From positions 1-64,000 of the forward strand of contig DZBJ01000014.1 in assembly GCA_022736275.1 (NCBI GenBank): 64,000 bases of DNA. Direction: 5' to 3'. This DNA is from Rikenella microfusus (lineage in GTDB: Bacteria; Bacteroidota; Bacteroidia; Bacteroidales; VadinHA17). Position numbers and translations under genes: made by a program. The notes below the pieces were generated by a model. The model saw nothing but the letters and a program-made list of their open reading frames with translations, searched no databases and was not told the origin of the DNA. This document shows positions 8,645 to 17,394 of the stretch, one piece after another (position 1 is the first letter of the stretch; every line of letters begins with the position of its first letter).

Positions 8645-8947
8645 TCAGATTATATAATCAACAACGAGTTTGGCTTTCTTTACAGCCGATGCATCTGAGA
8701 CAGCATCACGGTGGGGCTCGCTGTTCTGATACCGCCTCAGGTCTTCAAGAGAGGCAAAGGTGGCATCGATTACAAAGTCGCCCGCATGATCGGCTTCAAG
8801 GATGTTTGTTCCTGTCCTGTACTCAATAATGTAATTCAGCCTGTTGCCGACCGGACCAAAGGCCTCCTTGAGCTTCCTGACAGATTTCTCCTTCTCTTCA
8901 GGTGTATATGGCTGGGTGAGCTTAAAGATCACAATGTGCTTTACCAT
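8645..8947 (-). CDS. Dabb-family (stress-responsive A/B barrel) protein
   Basis: This 100-residue ferredoxin-like alpha/beta barrel protein has the family opening M-V-K-H-I-V-I-F-K-L. It also has the F-A-S-L-E-D-L-R-R-Y helix and a D-A-S-A-V-K-K-A-K-L-V-V-D-Y end. Such dimers appear in stress-induced proteins and some cyclases; no substrate can be assigned. It is the first gene of the operon to engB and is transcribed divergently from udk. Its predicted -7 box (8972-8979) lies 4 bases from the udk box. Confidence 0.85.
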   Translation of the reverse strand: MVKHIVIFKLTQPYTPEEKEKSVRKLKEAFGPVGNRLNYIIEYRTGTNILEADHAGDFVIDATFASLEDLRRYQNSEPHRDAVSDASAVKKAKLVVDYII

Positions 8948-8960
8948 AAGGATATTTTCC

Positions 8961-8968
8961 TACATTTG
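8961..8968 (+). promoter_or_regulatory. Predicted -7 box (TACATTTG) for udk
   Basis: An exact TAnnTTTG match lies 20 bases before the udk ATG, so the leader is very short. Confidence 0.55.
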
Positions 8969-8971
8969 ATA

Positions 8972-8979
8972 CAAAAATA
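8972..8979 (-). promoter_or_regulatory. Predicted -7 box (TATTTTTG) for the Dabb-manA operon
   Basis: On the minus strand this reads TATTTTTG, an exact TAnnTTTG match, 25 bases before the Dabb start. It is nearly back to back with the udk box. Confidence 0.45.
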
Positions 8980-8987
8980 ATCATTTT

Positions 8988-9596
8988 ATGCTTACTGTCG
9001 GGATTGCCGGAGGAACAGGCTCAGGAAAGACCACTGTTGTACGAAAGCTTATCAAAATGCTACCTCCGGGAGAGGTTGTGATACTGCCTCAGGACAGCTA
9101 TTATAAGGATAACAGCCACATCTCCATTGAAGAGAGACAGAAGATAAACTTTGACCATCCTGATTCGGTTGAGTGGTCTTTGCTCATGGCCCATCTCGCT
9201 GAGCTGAGGGAAGGGAGGCCCATTGAGATGCCGATATACTCATACCTGACCTGCCTGAGGTCAAAGGAGACTATCGCCATCAAGCCTGCCGAGGTGGTGG
9301 TTGTTGAGGGCATCCTCGTGCTGGTTGACCCCGGGCTGAGAACGATGCTTGACATCAAGGTGTTTGTCGACGCCGATGCTGACGACAGGCTGGGCAGAGT
9401 AATCCAGCGCGACATTGTTGAGCGCGGGAGATCGGTTCTGGCGGTGCTGGAGCGCTACAACATGACAGTAAAACCGTCACACCTGCAGTTTATCGAACCT
9501 TCAAAGAGATATGCCGATATAATCATCCCCGGGGGAGGGGAGAACCTGGTAGGTATCGAGGTTCTTAAAACGATAGTGGAGAAGCACCTCAGGTAA
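8988..9596 (+). CDS. udk: Uridine kinase
   Basis: The 202-residue P-loop kinase phosphorylates uridine/cytidine in pyrimidine salvage. The Walker A motif GGTGSGKTT is at residues 8-16, the substrate-site D-S-Y-Y-K is near 36, the NFDHPDS segment is near 54, and the R-x2-R-D lid is near 140. Length matches Udk (about 205). The ATG at 8988 is preceded by a promoter box and needs no other start. Confidence 0.93.
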   Translation: MLTVGIAGGTGSGKTTVVRKLIKMLPPGEVVILPQDSYYKDNSHISIEERQKINFDHPDSVEWSLLMAHLAELREGRPIEMPIYSYLTCLRSKETIAIKPAEVVVVEGILVLVDPGLRTMLDIKVFVDADADDRLGRVIQRDIVERGRSVLAVLERYNMTVKPSHLQFIEPSKRYADIIIPGGGENLVGIEVLKTIVEKHLR

Positions 9597-9647
9597 AAGG
9601 CATCATCTGAGCCGTCGTCCGGACACGCAAGCCTTGTTCGTCACTCC

Positions 9648-10367
9648 TCAGCTGCGCCGCAACTCGCGGAGGTACATCTGGATTGTGTTTTCAAGACCGA
9701 AGTAAAGCGCATCGGAAATAAGGGCATGTCCTATTGACACCTCCAGCAGCCACGGGATCTGACTGTGCAGCCACGCCAGGTTGCTCAGGTCAAGATCATG
9801 ACCGGCATTGATTCCCAGTTGTGCTTCCCTCGCTGCCTCCGCTGCCCTGACGAAAGGAGCTGCCGCAGCCTCGCGGCCGGCGCTGAACATTGAAGCGTAC
9901 GGTTCGGTGTAGAGCTCGATGCGGTCGGTGCCTGTCAGTGCAGCATATTCGATCACCTCCGGATCGGTTCCGGTGAAAATGGAGGTGCGGATGCCCTTCT
10001 CATGAAAACCGGCGATGACATCAGTAAGGAATGAGAGGTTGGCCCGGGTGTCCCAGCCGGCATTGGAGGTGACCGCATCATGAGCATCAGGTACCAGCGT
10101 CACCTGATCAGGGATGACATCAAGTACCAGCTTTATGAACTCCTTCCCGGGATTGCCCTCTATGTTGAATTCGGTGGTGATAACATCCCTTATCTCATAG
10201 ACATCGCGGTACCTGATATGTCTCTCATCAGGCCTCGGATGAACGGTGATGCCCTCGGCTCCGAAACTCTGGCATTTTATGGCAGCCAGCCTGACATCAG
10301 GCACATTGCCTCCGCGGGCATTGCGAAGAGTGGCAATTTTATTGATGTTCACGCTCAGTCTTGTCAT
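9648..10367 (-). CDS. pdxJ: Pyridoxine 5'-phosphate synthase
   Basis: This enzyme closes the PNP ring from 1-deoxyxylulose 5-phosphate and 3-amino-2-oxopropyl phosphate in vitamin B6 synthesis. The TIM barrel begins [19 protein letters not shown]. It carries the [13 protein letters not shown] loop with catalytic His/Arg near residue 40, and the GHDLDLSNL and EVSIGHALI phosphate-binding segments near the end. I take the Met at 10367 (239 residues); an upstream Met adds three residues. It is divergent from the CBS gene. This pdxJ / CBS / nadK / porG order recurs in Bacteroidota. Confidence 0.93.
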   Translation of the reverse strand: MTRLSVNINKIATLRNARGGNVPDVRLAAIKCQSFGAEGITVHPRPDERHIRYRDVYEIRDVITTEFNIEGNPGKEFIKLVLDVIPDQVTLVPDAHDAVTSNAGWDTRANLSFLTDVIAGFHEKGIRTSIFTGTDPEVIEYAALTGTDRIELYTEPYASMFSAGREAAAAPFVRAAEAAREAQLGINAGHDLDLSNLAWLHSQIPWLLEVSIGHALISDALYFGLENTIQMYLRELRRS

Positions 10368-10391
10368 GGCTCTCACTGCTGTTTATCTCTG

Positions 10392-10399
10392 CAAAGTTA
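10392..10399 (-). promoter_or_regulatory. Predicted -7 box (TAACTTTG) for pdxJ
   Basis: On the minus strand this reads TAACTTTG, an exact TAnnTTTG match 24 bases upstream of the chosen pdxJ start. Confidence 0.5.
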
Positions 10400-10419
10400 T
10401 AACGATCCGTAGTTTTTTG

Positions 10420-10427
10420 TACTTTTA
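10420..10427 (+). promoter_or_regulatory. Possible -7 box (TACTTTTA) for the CBS-nadK genes
   Basis: This matches TAnnTTTG except for the last base. It implies transcription starting near 10433, which favours the ATG at 10448 over the TTG at 10436. Confidence 0.35.
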
Positions 10428-10447
10428 ATCGCTAATTGAATGAGAGA

Positions 10448-11113
10448 ATGCTTGCAAAGGAGATGATATCCGATGTGGTCCCTGCCATGAAAACATCTGA
10501 TACAGGGCAGACTGCACTGAACTGGATGGAGATATTCAGGGTCTCGCAACTGCCTATTGTGAACGAGAACGATTACCTCGGTCTCATCTCTGACAGTGAC
10601 ATATATGATCTCAACCAGCCTGAGGAGCCGTTAGGCAACCACCCTCTCTCACTGCCGCGTCCGTCAGTGAAGGGAAGCCAGCATATTTTTGAGGTGCTGG
10701 CACTGGCTGCCAGGCATAGGCTGACAGTGGTGCCGGTGGTCGGTGAGGATAACCACTACAGGGGTGTAATTACCTATAATGAGATGATCAGCGGAATAGC
10801 CTCATTCTCTTCCGTTGACCAGCCCGGCGGAATAATTATCCTGAAGGTTATCTCGCGCGACTATTCCATGAGCCGCATCTCGCAGATCGTGGAGAGCAAT
10901 GACGCCCGGATACTCAGCATGCATATCACCTCAAACCCTGACTCGACGAGCCTGGAGATTACCCTCAAGGTCAACACCAATGACCTCACATCTATCGTCA
11001 AAACCTTTGAAAGATACTCTTATGAGGTGACTACCTGGGTCACTGACGATGATGAGCTGGACCGCTTCTATACAGACAGGTACAACCTCCTCATGAAATA
11101 CCTCAATATGTAA
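10448..11113 (+). CDS. CBS domain-containing protein
   Basis: This protein of about 221 residues has two CBS motifs in the first 125 residues (G-Q-T-A-L-N-W-M to L-G-L-I-S-D-S-D, then L-T-V-V-P-V-V to Y-R-G-V-I-T). An ACT-like alpha/beta region starts around GGIIILKVISRDYSMS. CBS pairs usually bind adenine nucleotides or SAM. Its conserved place between pdxJ and nadK suggests a link to cofactor or energy state, but no reaction can be assigned. A TTG at 10436 is possible; the ATG at 10448 fits the predicted promoter better. Confidence 0.8.
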   Translation: MLAKEMISDVVPAMKTSDTGQTALNWMEIFRVSQLPIVNENDYLGLISDSDIYDLNQPEEPLGNHPLSLPRPSVKGSQHIFEVLALAARHRLTVVPVVGEDNHYRGVITYNEMISGIASFSSVDQPGGIIILKVISRDYSMSRISQIVESNDARILSMHITSNPDSTSLEITLKVNTNDLTSIVKTFERYSYEVTTWVTDDDELDRFYTDRYNLLMKYLNM

Positions 11114-11125
11114 CCGCATATTCTG

Positions 11126-12004
11126 ATGGCCAGAAAAATAGCTTTGTACAGCAAGGGGCTTACCGGTAAAACCACGGCCGGACTGCTGCGTCTCATTGAT
11201 GTGCTTCACCGCCGCGGAGCAACCATTTATCTCAATATTATGGATCCGGACGGAAATCATTTCGGGAATGATCCGAGGGTAAATCTCTTCAGCGATCTCT
11301 CAGGCCTGCCTGATGACATCTACCTCATCATGAGCGTGGGGGGCGACGGCACTTTCCTCGAGACTGCCATGAGAGTCCGCTCTGCCGGTATCCCCGTAGC
11401 CGGCATAAACACCGGCCGCCTCGGCTTCCTGGCGAATATCCCTGATGATGATATGGAGAGCTCAATGGAACTGCTGTGTTCAGGCCGGTTTGAGGTCATC
11501 AGCCGCTCGATGCTGGAGGTTGTCTCTCCCGTTGACCTCTTCGGCGCAGGCAACGCCCTGGCACTCAACGAGGTGACAATTCAGAAGGCTGACCAGAGCA
11601 TGATCACCATCACAGTCAGGGTCAATGACATCTTCCTCAATACCTATCAGGCTGACGGACTGATAATATCATCTGCCACCGGGTCCACAGCCTACAACCT
11701 CAGCGTCGGCGGCCCTATACTGTCACCCACTGATGACAGCATAATCATCGCCCCGATGTCACCGCATAACCTGACTGTCAGGCCGATAATAGTCACGGGA
11801 GGCAGCACCATCACCCTTGAAACCGCAGGCAGAATCCCGGAGTGTCTCCTGACCTGCGATTCAAGGGCGGTCAGGATTCCTTCAGGTACCACCGCCGTGG
11901 TGCGCCAGGCAGCCTCGAGGCTGAAGACGGTGACCCCCGCGGGAAACGATTTTTTCTCAACCCTGAGGAACAAGCTTATGTGGGGCGCAGACCCCCGTAA
12001 CTGA
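11126..12004 (+). CDS. nadK: NAD kinase
   Basis: The 292-residue enzyme phosphorylates NAD to NADP. It shows the GGDGT motif (V-G-G-D-G-T-F-L near residue 74), the GINTGRLGFLA segment near 95, the N-E-V-T-I pair near 150, and the glycine-rich TGSTAYNLSVGGPI segment near 190. Length is normal. It starts 12 bases after the CBS gene and is likely co-transcribed. The envelope operon starts separately downstream at its own promoter box. Confidence 0.94.
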   Translation: MARKIALYSKGLTGKTTAGLLRLIDVLHRRGATIYLNIMDPDGNHFGNDPRVNLFSDLSGLPDDIYLIMSVGGDGTFLETAMRVRSAGIPVAGINTGRLGFLANIPDDDMESSMELLCSGRFEVISRSMLEVVSPVDLFGAGNALALNEVTIQKADQSMITITVRVNDIFLNTYQADGLIISSATGSTAYNLSVGGPILSPTDDSIIIAPMSPHNLTVRPIIVTGGSTITLETAGRIPECLLTCDSRAVRIPSGTTAVVRQAASRLKTVTPAGNDFFSTLRNKLMWGADPRN

Positions 12005-12047
12005 CAATAATTAAGGAATATTTAAGTTTCTAATATAGGACATTCCT

Positions 12048-12055
12048 TATATTTG
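12048..12055 (+). promoter_or_regulatory. Predicted -7 box (TATATTTG) for the porG-uppS-bamA-ompH-murI operon
   Basis: An exact TAnnTTTG match lies 23 bases before the GTG start of the first PorG-like gene. The next genes follow with gaps of 20 bases or less as far as uppS and bamA. Confidence 0.6.
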
Positions 12056-12078
12056 TAGCCTGAACTGCAAAGCAACTG

Positions 12079-12852
12079 GTGATTAAACGTCTGATAATAT
12101 TGTCTTTGGCGGTGCTAGCATGCGCACCTTTTGCTTCTGCACAGTTGTGGAAGATGAAGAGGTACGAGGCAACAGCTGGGTTGGGCACATCACAGTTCTA
12201 TGGTGATGTGGGAGGATACACCCTGGGAGAGAACGCACTGGGGATCAAGGATTTCACATTCAAGCAGACACGCTTCAACGTAAACGTGGCATTCAGGTAT
12301 TTCTTTACCGATGCCATTGCCGCCAGACTCTCATTTTCCTACCTGATGCTTCACGCCACGGATGAACGCGGCAGTAACCCTGACAGGGGGTACGAGGCTA
12401 CCACCTCGGTCTGGGAGCCTGCGCTCATCGGTGAGTATTACTTCGTGAGAAACCGCGAGCGAAACAGCTTTCTCTTCCAGACCTACAGGGGACGGTCGAG
12501 GAACAGGATAAAGGACTTCTTCAGGAGCATTGACGTATATGCCCTCACGGGGGTGGGAGGCGCCGGTTTCAAGGTGAAGGGCAATGACCTCCTGGAGGAA
12601 AAATGGATAAACACTCCGGAGCTCGAGACCAGCGGTTTCACAGCCGTGATACCCATTGGAGTGGGGGCAAAGCTGGCCTTCGACCCAAACATTCTCTTCG
12701 GCGTGGAACTCACCGGCCGGTACACGTTTACCGACTTCCTTGACGGATATACATCACAGTGGTCTGAGAGAAACGATATCTATCACACCTTCAGCGTGAC
12801 ATTCAATTACCGCATCAAAACAGCCAGGAACGGACTGCCTTCGTTCAGATGA
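12079..12852 (+). CDS. PorG-like (DUF6089-type) outer-membrane beta-barrel protein, paralogue 1
   Basis: The 257-residue protein starts at GTG and has a signal peptide ending A-S-A-Q near residue 22. Alternating amphipathic strands follow, with the G-x-S-Q-F-Y-G-D-V-G opening typical of the PorG/DUF6089 family. It ends in a barrel-like strand pattern (I-Y-H-T-F-S-V-T-F-N-Y). PorG in Porphyromonas gingivalis is an outer-membrane partner of the T9SS PorK/N ring and is encoded next to uppS and bamA, as here. This copy has a longer loop region (about residues 115-165) than the next gene. Which of the two is the functional PorG is not certain; the second fits better. Confidence 0.7.
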   Translation: MIKRLIILSLAVLACAPFASAQLWKMKRYEATAGLGTSQFYGDVGGYTLGENALGIKDFTFKQTRFNVNVAFRYFFTDAIAARLSFSYLMLHATDERGSNPDRGYEATTSVWEPALIGEYYFVRNRERNSFLFQTYRGRSRNRIKDFFRSIDVYALTGVGGAGFKVKGNDLLEEKWINTPELETSGFTAVIPIGVGAKLAFDPNILFGVELTGRYTFTDFLDGYTSQWSERNDIYHTFSVTFNYRIKTARNGLPSFR

Positions 12853-12872
12853 TGCTCAACTGACCGCCCGGA

Positions 12873-13553
12873 ATGAGAAAAGGAATAATACTCATACTAC
12901 TGATTGCAACAGCCCTGCCGGCAATGACGCAGCGCACCGCCGACTACGGCGCCTCGCTCGGGACAGTCAATTACCTCGGGGAGTATAACCCCTCAAACGT
13001 ACTGTTTAAGCACGGCCCTGCAGCCCAGCTATTCTACAGGTATAACTTCAATCCGAGACAGGCTGTAAGGGCCAATCTTATGGGAGGATACCTGTCGGCT
13101 CTCGGATCACCCATCGGAGAGCTTGGGGCAACTTATGAATTCAACTTCTTCCCCTACTCCACTTTCAGAAGCAGGCGGGTAGACTATACACCATACATAG
13201 CTGCCGGTGCAGCCTTCACTGCAGTTTATAAACAGGTAACCCTGGATGGCGTTACGACAAATTTCCACCCTTTCTTTTCTATACCATTCTCTGCCGGATT
13301 TAAGGTAAATGTGGCAAATCACATCGGCCTTGAGTTCGAATATGGTTTTCGTAAGACTTTTTATGATAAATTTGACGGCCAATATGAAGTCACGACTCCG
13401 GGTGGCTCTGAAGCCCCTGATGTTCAGTCGTGGACTCATAACAATGACTGGTACAGCTTCATGGGGATCTCGGTCACCTGGAAGATGTACAACAAGCTGG
13501 CTGGCTGTCCGGCTTTTGCAGAAATGGGTAAAGAGACAAAAAGAAAGAGATAA
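12873..13553 (+). CDS. porG: PorG-like type IX secretion outer-membrane protein, paralogue 2
   Basis: This 226-residue protein has a signal peptide (cleavage near A-M-T-Q, residue 20), the Y-L-G-E-Y-N turn, and repeated strands including EYNFFPY and YTPYIAAGAAF. Its C-terminal block H-N-N-D-W-Y-S-F-M-G-I-S-V-T is followed by a Lys-rich end with one conserved Cys (A-G-C-P-A-F). These features match PorG-like proteins better than paralogue 1 does. It lies 20 bases behind paralogue 1, and its stop is followed after 2 bases by the TTG start of uppS. Probable role: outer-membrane anchor of the PorK/N ring of T9SS (inferred from family and position). Confidence 0.72.
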   Translation: MRKGIILILLIATALPAMTQRTADYGASLGTVNYLGEYNPSNVLFKHGPAAQLFYRYNFNPRQAVRANLMGGYLSALGSPIGELGATYEFNFFPYSTFRSRRVDYTPYIAAGAAFTAVYKQVTLDGVTTNFHPFFSIPFSAGFKVNVANHIGLEFEYGFRKTFYDKFDGQYEVTTPGGSEAPDVQSWTHNNDWYSFMGISVTWKMYNKLAGCPAFAEMGKETKRKR

Positions 13554-13555
13554 CA

Positions 13556-14305
13556 TTGACCTTTAAGAATCAGATAGATACCAGCAGGCTGCCACAGCAT
13601 GTTGCTGTCATTATGGACGGAAACGGACGGTGGGCCGGCAGGAGAGGCAGGGAGAGGATCTTCGGTCATCACCAGGGCGTCAGGGCTGTCCGTGAGACCG
13701 TCGAGGCAGCAGCAGAACTGGGAGTCAGGTACCTGACACTCTATGCATTTTCCACGGAAAACTGGAACAGACCCGACGAGGAGGTGTCAGCACTGATGGA
13801 CCTGATGGTCGAGTCACTTAATGATGAGACCCAAACCCTTATTGATAAGAATATCTCGCTCAAGGTCATCGGCGACCTCAGCCGCCTCTCGGAGAATGTA
13901 CGGAACAGGCTCTTCGAAACAATGAGGATCACCTCAGCCGGTTCACGCATGAAACTTATTGTTGCACTGAGCTACTCCTCACGATGGGAGATATCCGAAG
14001 CATGCCGCCGGATAGCCGTCGAGGTTAAGGAGGGCAGGCTCAGCGCCGGAGATATAAACGAGGAGACCGTAAACGCTTACCTCGAGACATCGGATCTGCC
14101 TGACCCGGAACTGATGATACGTACCAGCGGAGAGAAGCGCATCAGTAACTTCCTCTTATGGCAGCTTGCATATGCAGAACTTTATTTTACGGAAAAACTT
14201 TGGCCCGATTTTGGCAAGGAGGACTTTTACAAAGCAGTGGCAGACTTCCAGAAAAGGGAAAGGAGATATGGAAGGACCAGTGAGCAGATCGCTGATAACA
14301 GATGA
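13556..14305 (+). CDS. uppS: Undecaprenyl diphosphate synthase
   Basis: This cis-prenyltransferase (249 residues) makes the C55 lipid carrier for peptidoglycan and polysaccharides. It shows HVAVIMDGNGRWA with the catalytic Asp near residue 21, YAFSTENWNRP near 63, and the C-terminal LMIRTSGEKRISNFLLWQ motif with the farnesyl-diphosphate-binding Arg residues. The start is taken as TTG at 13556 because no ATG lies between the porG stop and the essential MDGNGRW motif. A purine-rich run (AAAGAAAGAGA) precedes it. Confidence 0.93.
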   Translation: MTFKNQIDTSRLPQHVAVIMDGNGRWAGRRGRERIFGHHQGVRAVRETVEAAAELGVRYLTLYAFSTENWNRPDEEVSALMDLMVESLNDETQTLIDKNISLKVIGDLSRLSENVRNRLFETMRITSAGSRMKLIVALSYSSRWEISEACRRIAVEVKEGRLSAGDINEETVNAYLETSDLPDPELMIRTSGEKRISNFLLWQLAYAELYFTEKLWPDFGKEDFYKAVADFQKRERRYGRTSEQIADNR

Positions 14306-14306
14306 G

Positions 14307-16814
14307 ATGATGAGAGTTAGACCTATGCGGATATTTTTCTTTTTTGCCTTGTTGCTGACAGGATTGATTGCCACAGCCCAGACTGAGGATAAGTATGTCA
14401 ATTACGTGTACCCCGATGAATATACTGTGGCAGGCATTACCGTATCCGGGGTTAAATTCCTTGAACCCAATGCGCTCATTGGCATCTCAGGCCTCCGCAT
14501 AGGACAGAAGATAGACATACCGGGCGACCAGGTAACTGCCGCGGTAAGAAAACTCTGGGAACAGGGACTCTTCTCTGATGTCAGGATAACGGTAACGGGC
14601 AGGGAAGGAGAAAACATCTGGCTTGATATTTACCTCCAGGAGCGTCCCAGGCTCTCCATGCTCAGGTTCGAGGGGATAAAAAAATCGGAGGAGACCGAGC
14701 TGAAGGAGAAACTGAGCCTGCCAAACGGCTCCCAGGTTACCGCCCACCTGCTCAACAGGGCAGAGCGTACTATCAAGGACCATTATATTGAAAAAGGCTA
14801 CCTGAATACTGAGGTGAATATCATTCAGAAGGATGACCCGGATATGCCCAACAACGTGGTGCTGAATGTTCTGGTTGACAAAAAGGAAAAGGTCAAGATA
14901 GAACAGATTCAGTTCGAGGGCAACGAATACTTTGACGCCAAGAGACTGCGCCGCATTTTGAAAAACACCAAGCAGAAAGACCTCAACATCTTTAAGGGCT
15001 CGAAATATATAGAGTCCAAGTTCGAAGAGGACCGCAGCAGCCTCGTTGAGTTCTATAACGAGAACGGCTTCCGTGATTTCCGCATTGAGAAGGATTCTAC
15101 CTGCAGTCTTGAAGACGGGAGAATGGTACTGGTGATCAAGCTCCATGAGGGCAACCAGTATTACCTCAGGAATGTCGACTGGGTGGGCAACAGCATATAC
15201 ACCAGGGATCAGCTCACCAGGGTCTTCAACTTCCCCTCCGGCGAGGTCTACAACCAGACCATGATCAGCAAGAGGCTCATTGAGGATGAGGACGCCGTCA
15301 ACTCCCTGTATCTCAATTATGGCTACCTCTTTTCACGGGTTACTCCTGTTGAGAAAAATATCGAAGGTGATTCGATTGACCTCGAGGTGCGTATTTTCGA
15401 GGGAGACCCGGCCAACCTCAATAACGTAATCATCTCAGGCAACACCCGCACCAACGAACATGTGGCGCGTCGCGAGCTCTATACAAATCCCGGAGACCTC
15501 TTCAGCAAGGAGAACATAATCCGCTCGGTAAGACAGGTGGCTGTGCTGGGTCACTTTGATCCTGAGAAGATCAACCCACAGCCCATCCCTGACCAGGTGA
15601 ATGGCACCGTCGACCTCCTCTATGCCCTTGAGGAGAAGGCAAATGACCAGTTTGAGATATCAGGAGGATGGGGTGCAGGCATGCTCGTGGGAACCATAGG
15701 GGTGAGGTTCAACAACTTCGCTATGCGCAACTTCTTCAAATGGAGTGAATGGAGACCATACCCCTCAGGCGACGGCCAGTCAGTACAGATAAGGGCCCAG
15801 TCGAACGGACGGGTCTACCAGTCGTATAACATCTCATTCATTGAACCGTGGCTCGGCGGCAAAAAGCCTAACACACTCTCGCTCTCCCTCTTCCACACAG
15901 TGATGACCAACGGGTCAGCACCAACAGAGGACAGCAGACAGCACATGATCATCAACGGCGCCTCAGTGGGCTTTGGCAAAAGACTGGAGTGGCCTGATGA
16001 CTATTTCTCGATCTACTATGAGGGAAGCTACCAGAGGTACGGCATGCAAAACTATTCGCGATTCCAGTTCCTCTTTGACAACGGTAACTCAAACCTGGCC
16101 ACAATCAGCGCCAAGTTGTCGCGTTTCTCCGCCGGCCCCAACACAATCTTCCCCCGCAACGGATCAACATTCTCGCTTTACGGACAGGTGACACCTCCCT
16201 ATTCATACCTCAGCGGCAAGGATATGTCGAATCTCCCCGATGAACAGAAATACGCATGGATTGAGTTCTGGAAGGTGGTATTCAAAGCCGATTATTTTTA
16301 CCCGCTTTCGTCCAATGACAAGCTCATCCTTAATGCCAAGGCTGCATTCGGATACCTGGGTTACTACAATCCTGATATCGGCCCATCCCCTTTCGAGAAC
16401 TTCTATGTGGGAGGTGACGGTATGACAGGCTACAGCTTCTATGGCCGCGAGGTCATAGCCCTCAGGGGATATACCAACGGATCGCTGACTCCGACTGTTT
16501 ACAAGGATGGCAGGGTTGTCGAGGCGGGAAACATATATTCAAAGGTGACCCTCGAACTCCGTTATCCCATCTCCCTCAATCCGCAGGCTACAATCTATGC
16601 TTTAGCATTTGCTGAGGCAGGGAGAGCATGGTATGACATACGTGATTACAACCCATTTAAAATGAACCGCTCCGCAGGTTTTGGCCTCAGAGCCAACCTG
16701 CCTATGTTCGGACTCCTCGGCATAGACTGGGGCTACGGTTTTGACCCAGCCGTGACGGGAGGAGCAGACAACTCCGGCAGTCAGTTCCACTTTGTTATAG
16801 GACAGCAATTCTGA
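14307..16814 (+). CDS. bamA: Outer membrane protein assembly factor BamA
   Basis: BamA inserts beta-barrel proteins into the outer membrane. The ATG at 14307, two bases after the uppS stop, gives 835 residues with a signal peptide (hydrophobic F/L run, cleavage near A-T-A-Q). A much earlier in-frame start inside uppS would put 47 charged residues before the signal and is rejected. POTRA repeats fill about the first 400 residues (R-P-R-L-S-M-L-R-F-E-G-I-K and I-Q-F-E-G-N-E-Y-F-D mark domain starts). The C-terminal Omp85 barrel ends in an aromatic F-H-F-V-I-G-Q-Q-F signal, recognised by the Bam machinery itself. Confidence 0.93.
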   Translation: MMRVRPMRIFFFFALLLTGLIATAQTEDKYVNYVYPDEYTVAGITVSGVKFLEPNALIGISGLRIGQKIDIPGDQVTAAVRKLWEQGLFSDVRITVTGREGENIWLDIYLQERPRLSMLRFEGIKKSEETELKEKLSLPNGSQVTAHLLNRAERTIKDHYIEKGYLNTEVNIIQKDDPDMPNNVVLNVLVDKKEKVKIEQIQFEGNEYFDAKRLRRILKNTKQKDLNIFKGSKYIESKFEEDRSSLVEFYNENGFRDFRIEKDSTCSLEDGRMVLVIKLHEGNQYYLRNVDWVGNSIYTRDQLTRVFNFPSGEVYNQTMISKRLIEDEDAVNSLYLNYGYLFSRVTPVEKNIEGDSIDLEVRIFEGDPANLNNVIISGNTRTNEHVARRELYTNPGDLFSKENIIRSVRQVAVLGHFDPEKINPQPIPDQVNGTVDLLYALEEKANDQFEISGGWGAGMLVGTIGVRFNNFAMRNFFKWSEWRPYPSGDGQSVQIRAQSNGRVYQSYNISFIEPWLGGKKPNTLSLSLFHTVMTNGSAPTEDSRQHMIINGASVGFGKRLEWPDDYFSIYYEGSYQRYGMQNYSRFQFLFDNGNSNLATISAKLSRFSAGPNTIFPRNGSTFSLYGQVTPPYSYLSGKDMSNLPDEQKYAWIEFWKVVFKADYFYPLSSNDKLILNAKAAFGYLGYYNPDIGPSPFENFYVGGDGMTGYSFYGREVIALRGYTNGSLTPTVYKDGRVVEAGNIYSKVTLELRYPISLNPQATIYALAFAEAGRAWYDIRDYNPFKMNRSAGFGLRANLPMFGLLGIDWGYGFDPAVTGGADNSGSQFHFVIGQQF

Positions 16815-16841
16815 CAGATATAACAATCAAACATTAAAGCA

Positions 16842-17357
16842 ATGAAGAAAATCATTATCATGACAGTCCTGGTGCTCACCGCATCATTCAGCGGTATGGC
16901 ACAGAAGTTCGCTTTCGTAGACAGCGAATATATAAGGAACAATATACCTGCATACACCGCAGCACAGCAGCAACTTGACAACCTATCAACTGGATGGGAG
17001 AAAGAGGTTGCTGACGCATATGCTGCCGTTGAGCAGATGTATAAGGATTACCAGGCAGAGGTGGTGCTTCTGTCACAGGATCAGAAGAAGAAGAGGGAAG
17101 AGGCTATTATCGCAAAGGAGAAAGAGGCAAAAGACCTTCAGAATACCTATTTCGGCATGGAGGGTGAGCTCTACAAGAAACGCGAGGAGATGGTAAAACC
17201 CATCCAGGATCAGATACTGAAAGCCATAAAGGATATCTCCGTCGAGGGCAGCTATGCGGTCATTTTTGACACATCCGCCGGATCAAATATCCTCTTTGCA
17301 AACCCGAGATATGACCTCTCCGACCAGGTCCTTCAGAAATTAGGTTATAAGAATTAA
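16842..17357 (+). CDS. OmpH/Skp family periplasmic chaperone, copy 1
   Basis: The 171-residue protein has a signal peptide ending G-M-A-Q and begins its mature part with KFAFVDSEYI, the OmpH/Skp signature. A long charged coiled-coil follows (about residues 50-120), then a compact end with SYAVIFDTSAGSNILF. Skp-like trimers hold unfolded outer-membrane proteins in the periplasm. It lies 27 bases after bamA and directly before a second copy. Confidence 0.9.
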   Translation: MKKIIIMTVLVLTASFSGMAQKFAFVDSEYIRNNIPAYTAAQQQLDNLSTGWEKEVADAYAAVEQMYKDYQAEVVLLSQDQKKKREEAIIAKEKEAKDLQNTYFGMEGELYKKREEMVKPIQDQILKAIKDISVEGSYAVIFDTSAGSNILFANPRYDLSDQVLQKLGYKN

Positions 17358-17394
17358 ATAATTACATTTGCACGTTAAAATTGAAAAGAAGAAG

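Noticed and set aside
14487-15146. A 219-codon minus-strand frame inside bamA
   Set aside because: It lies fully within the POTRA-coding region and has no recognisable motif.
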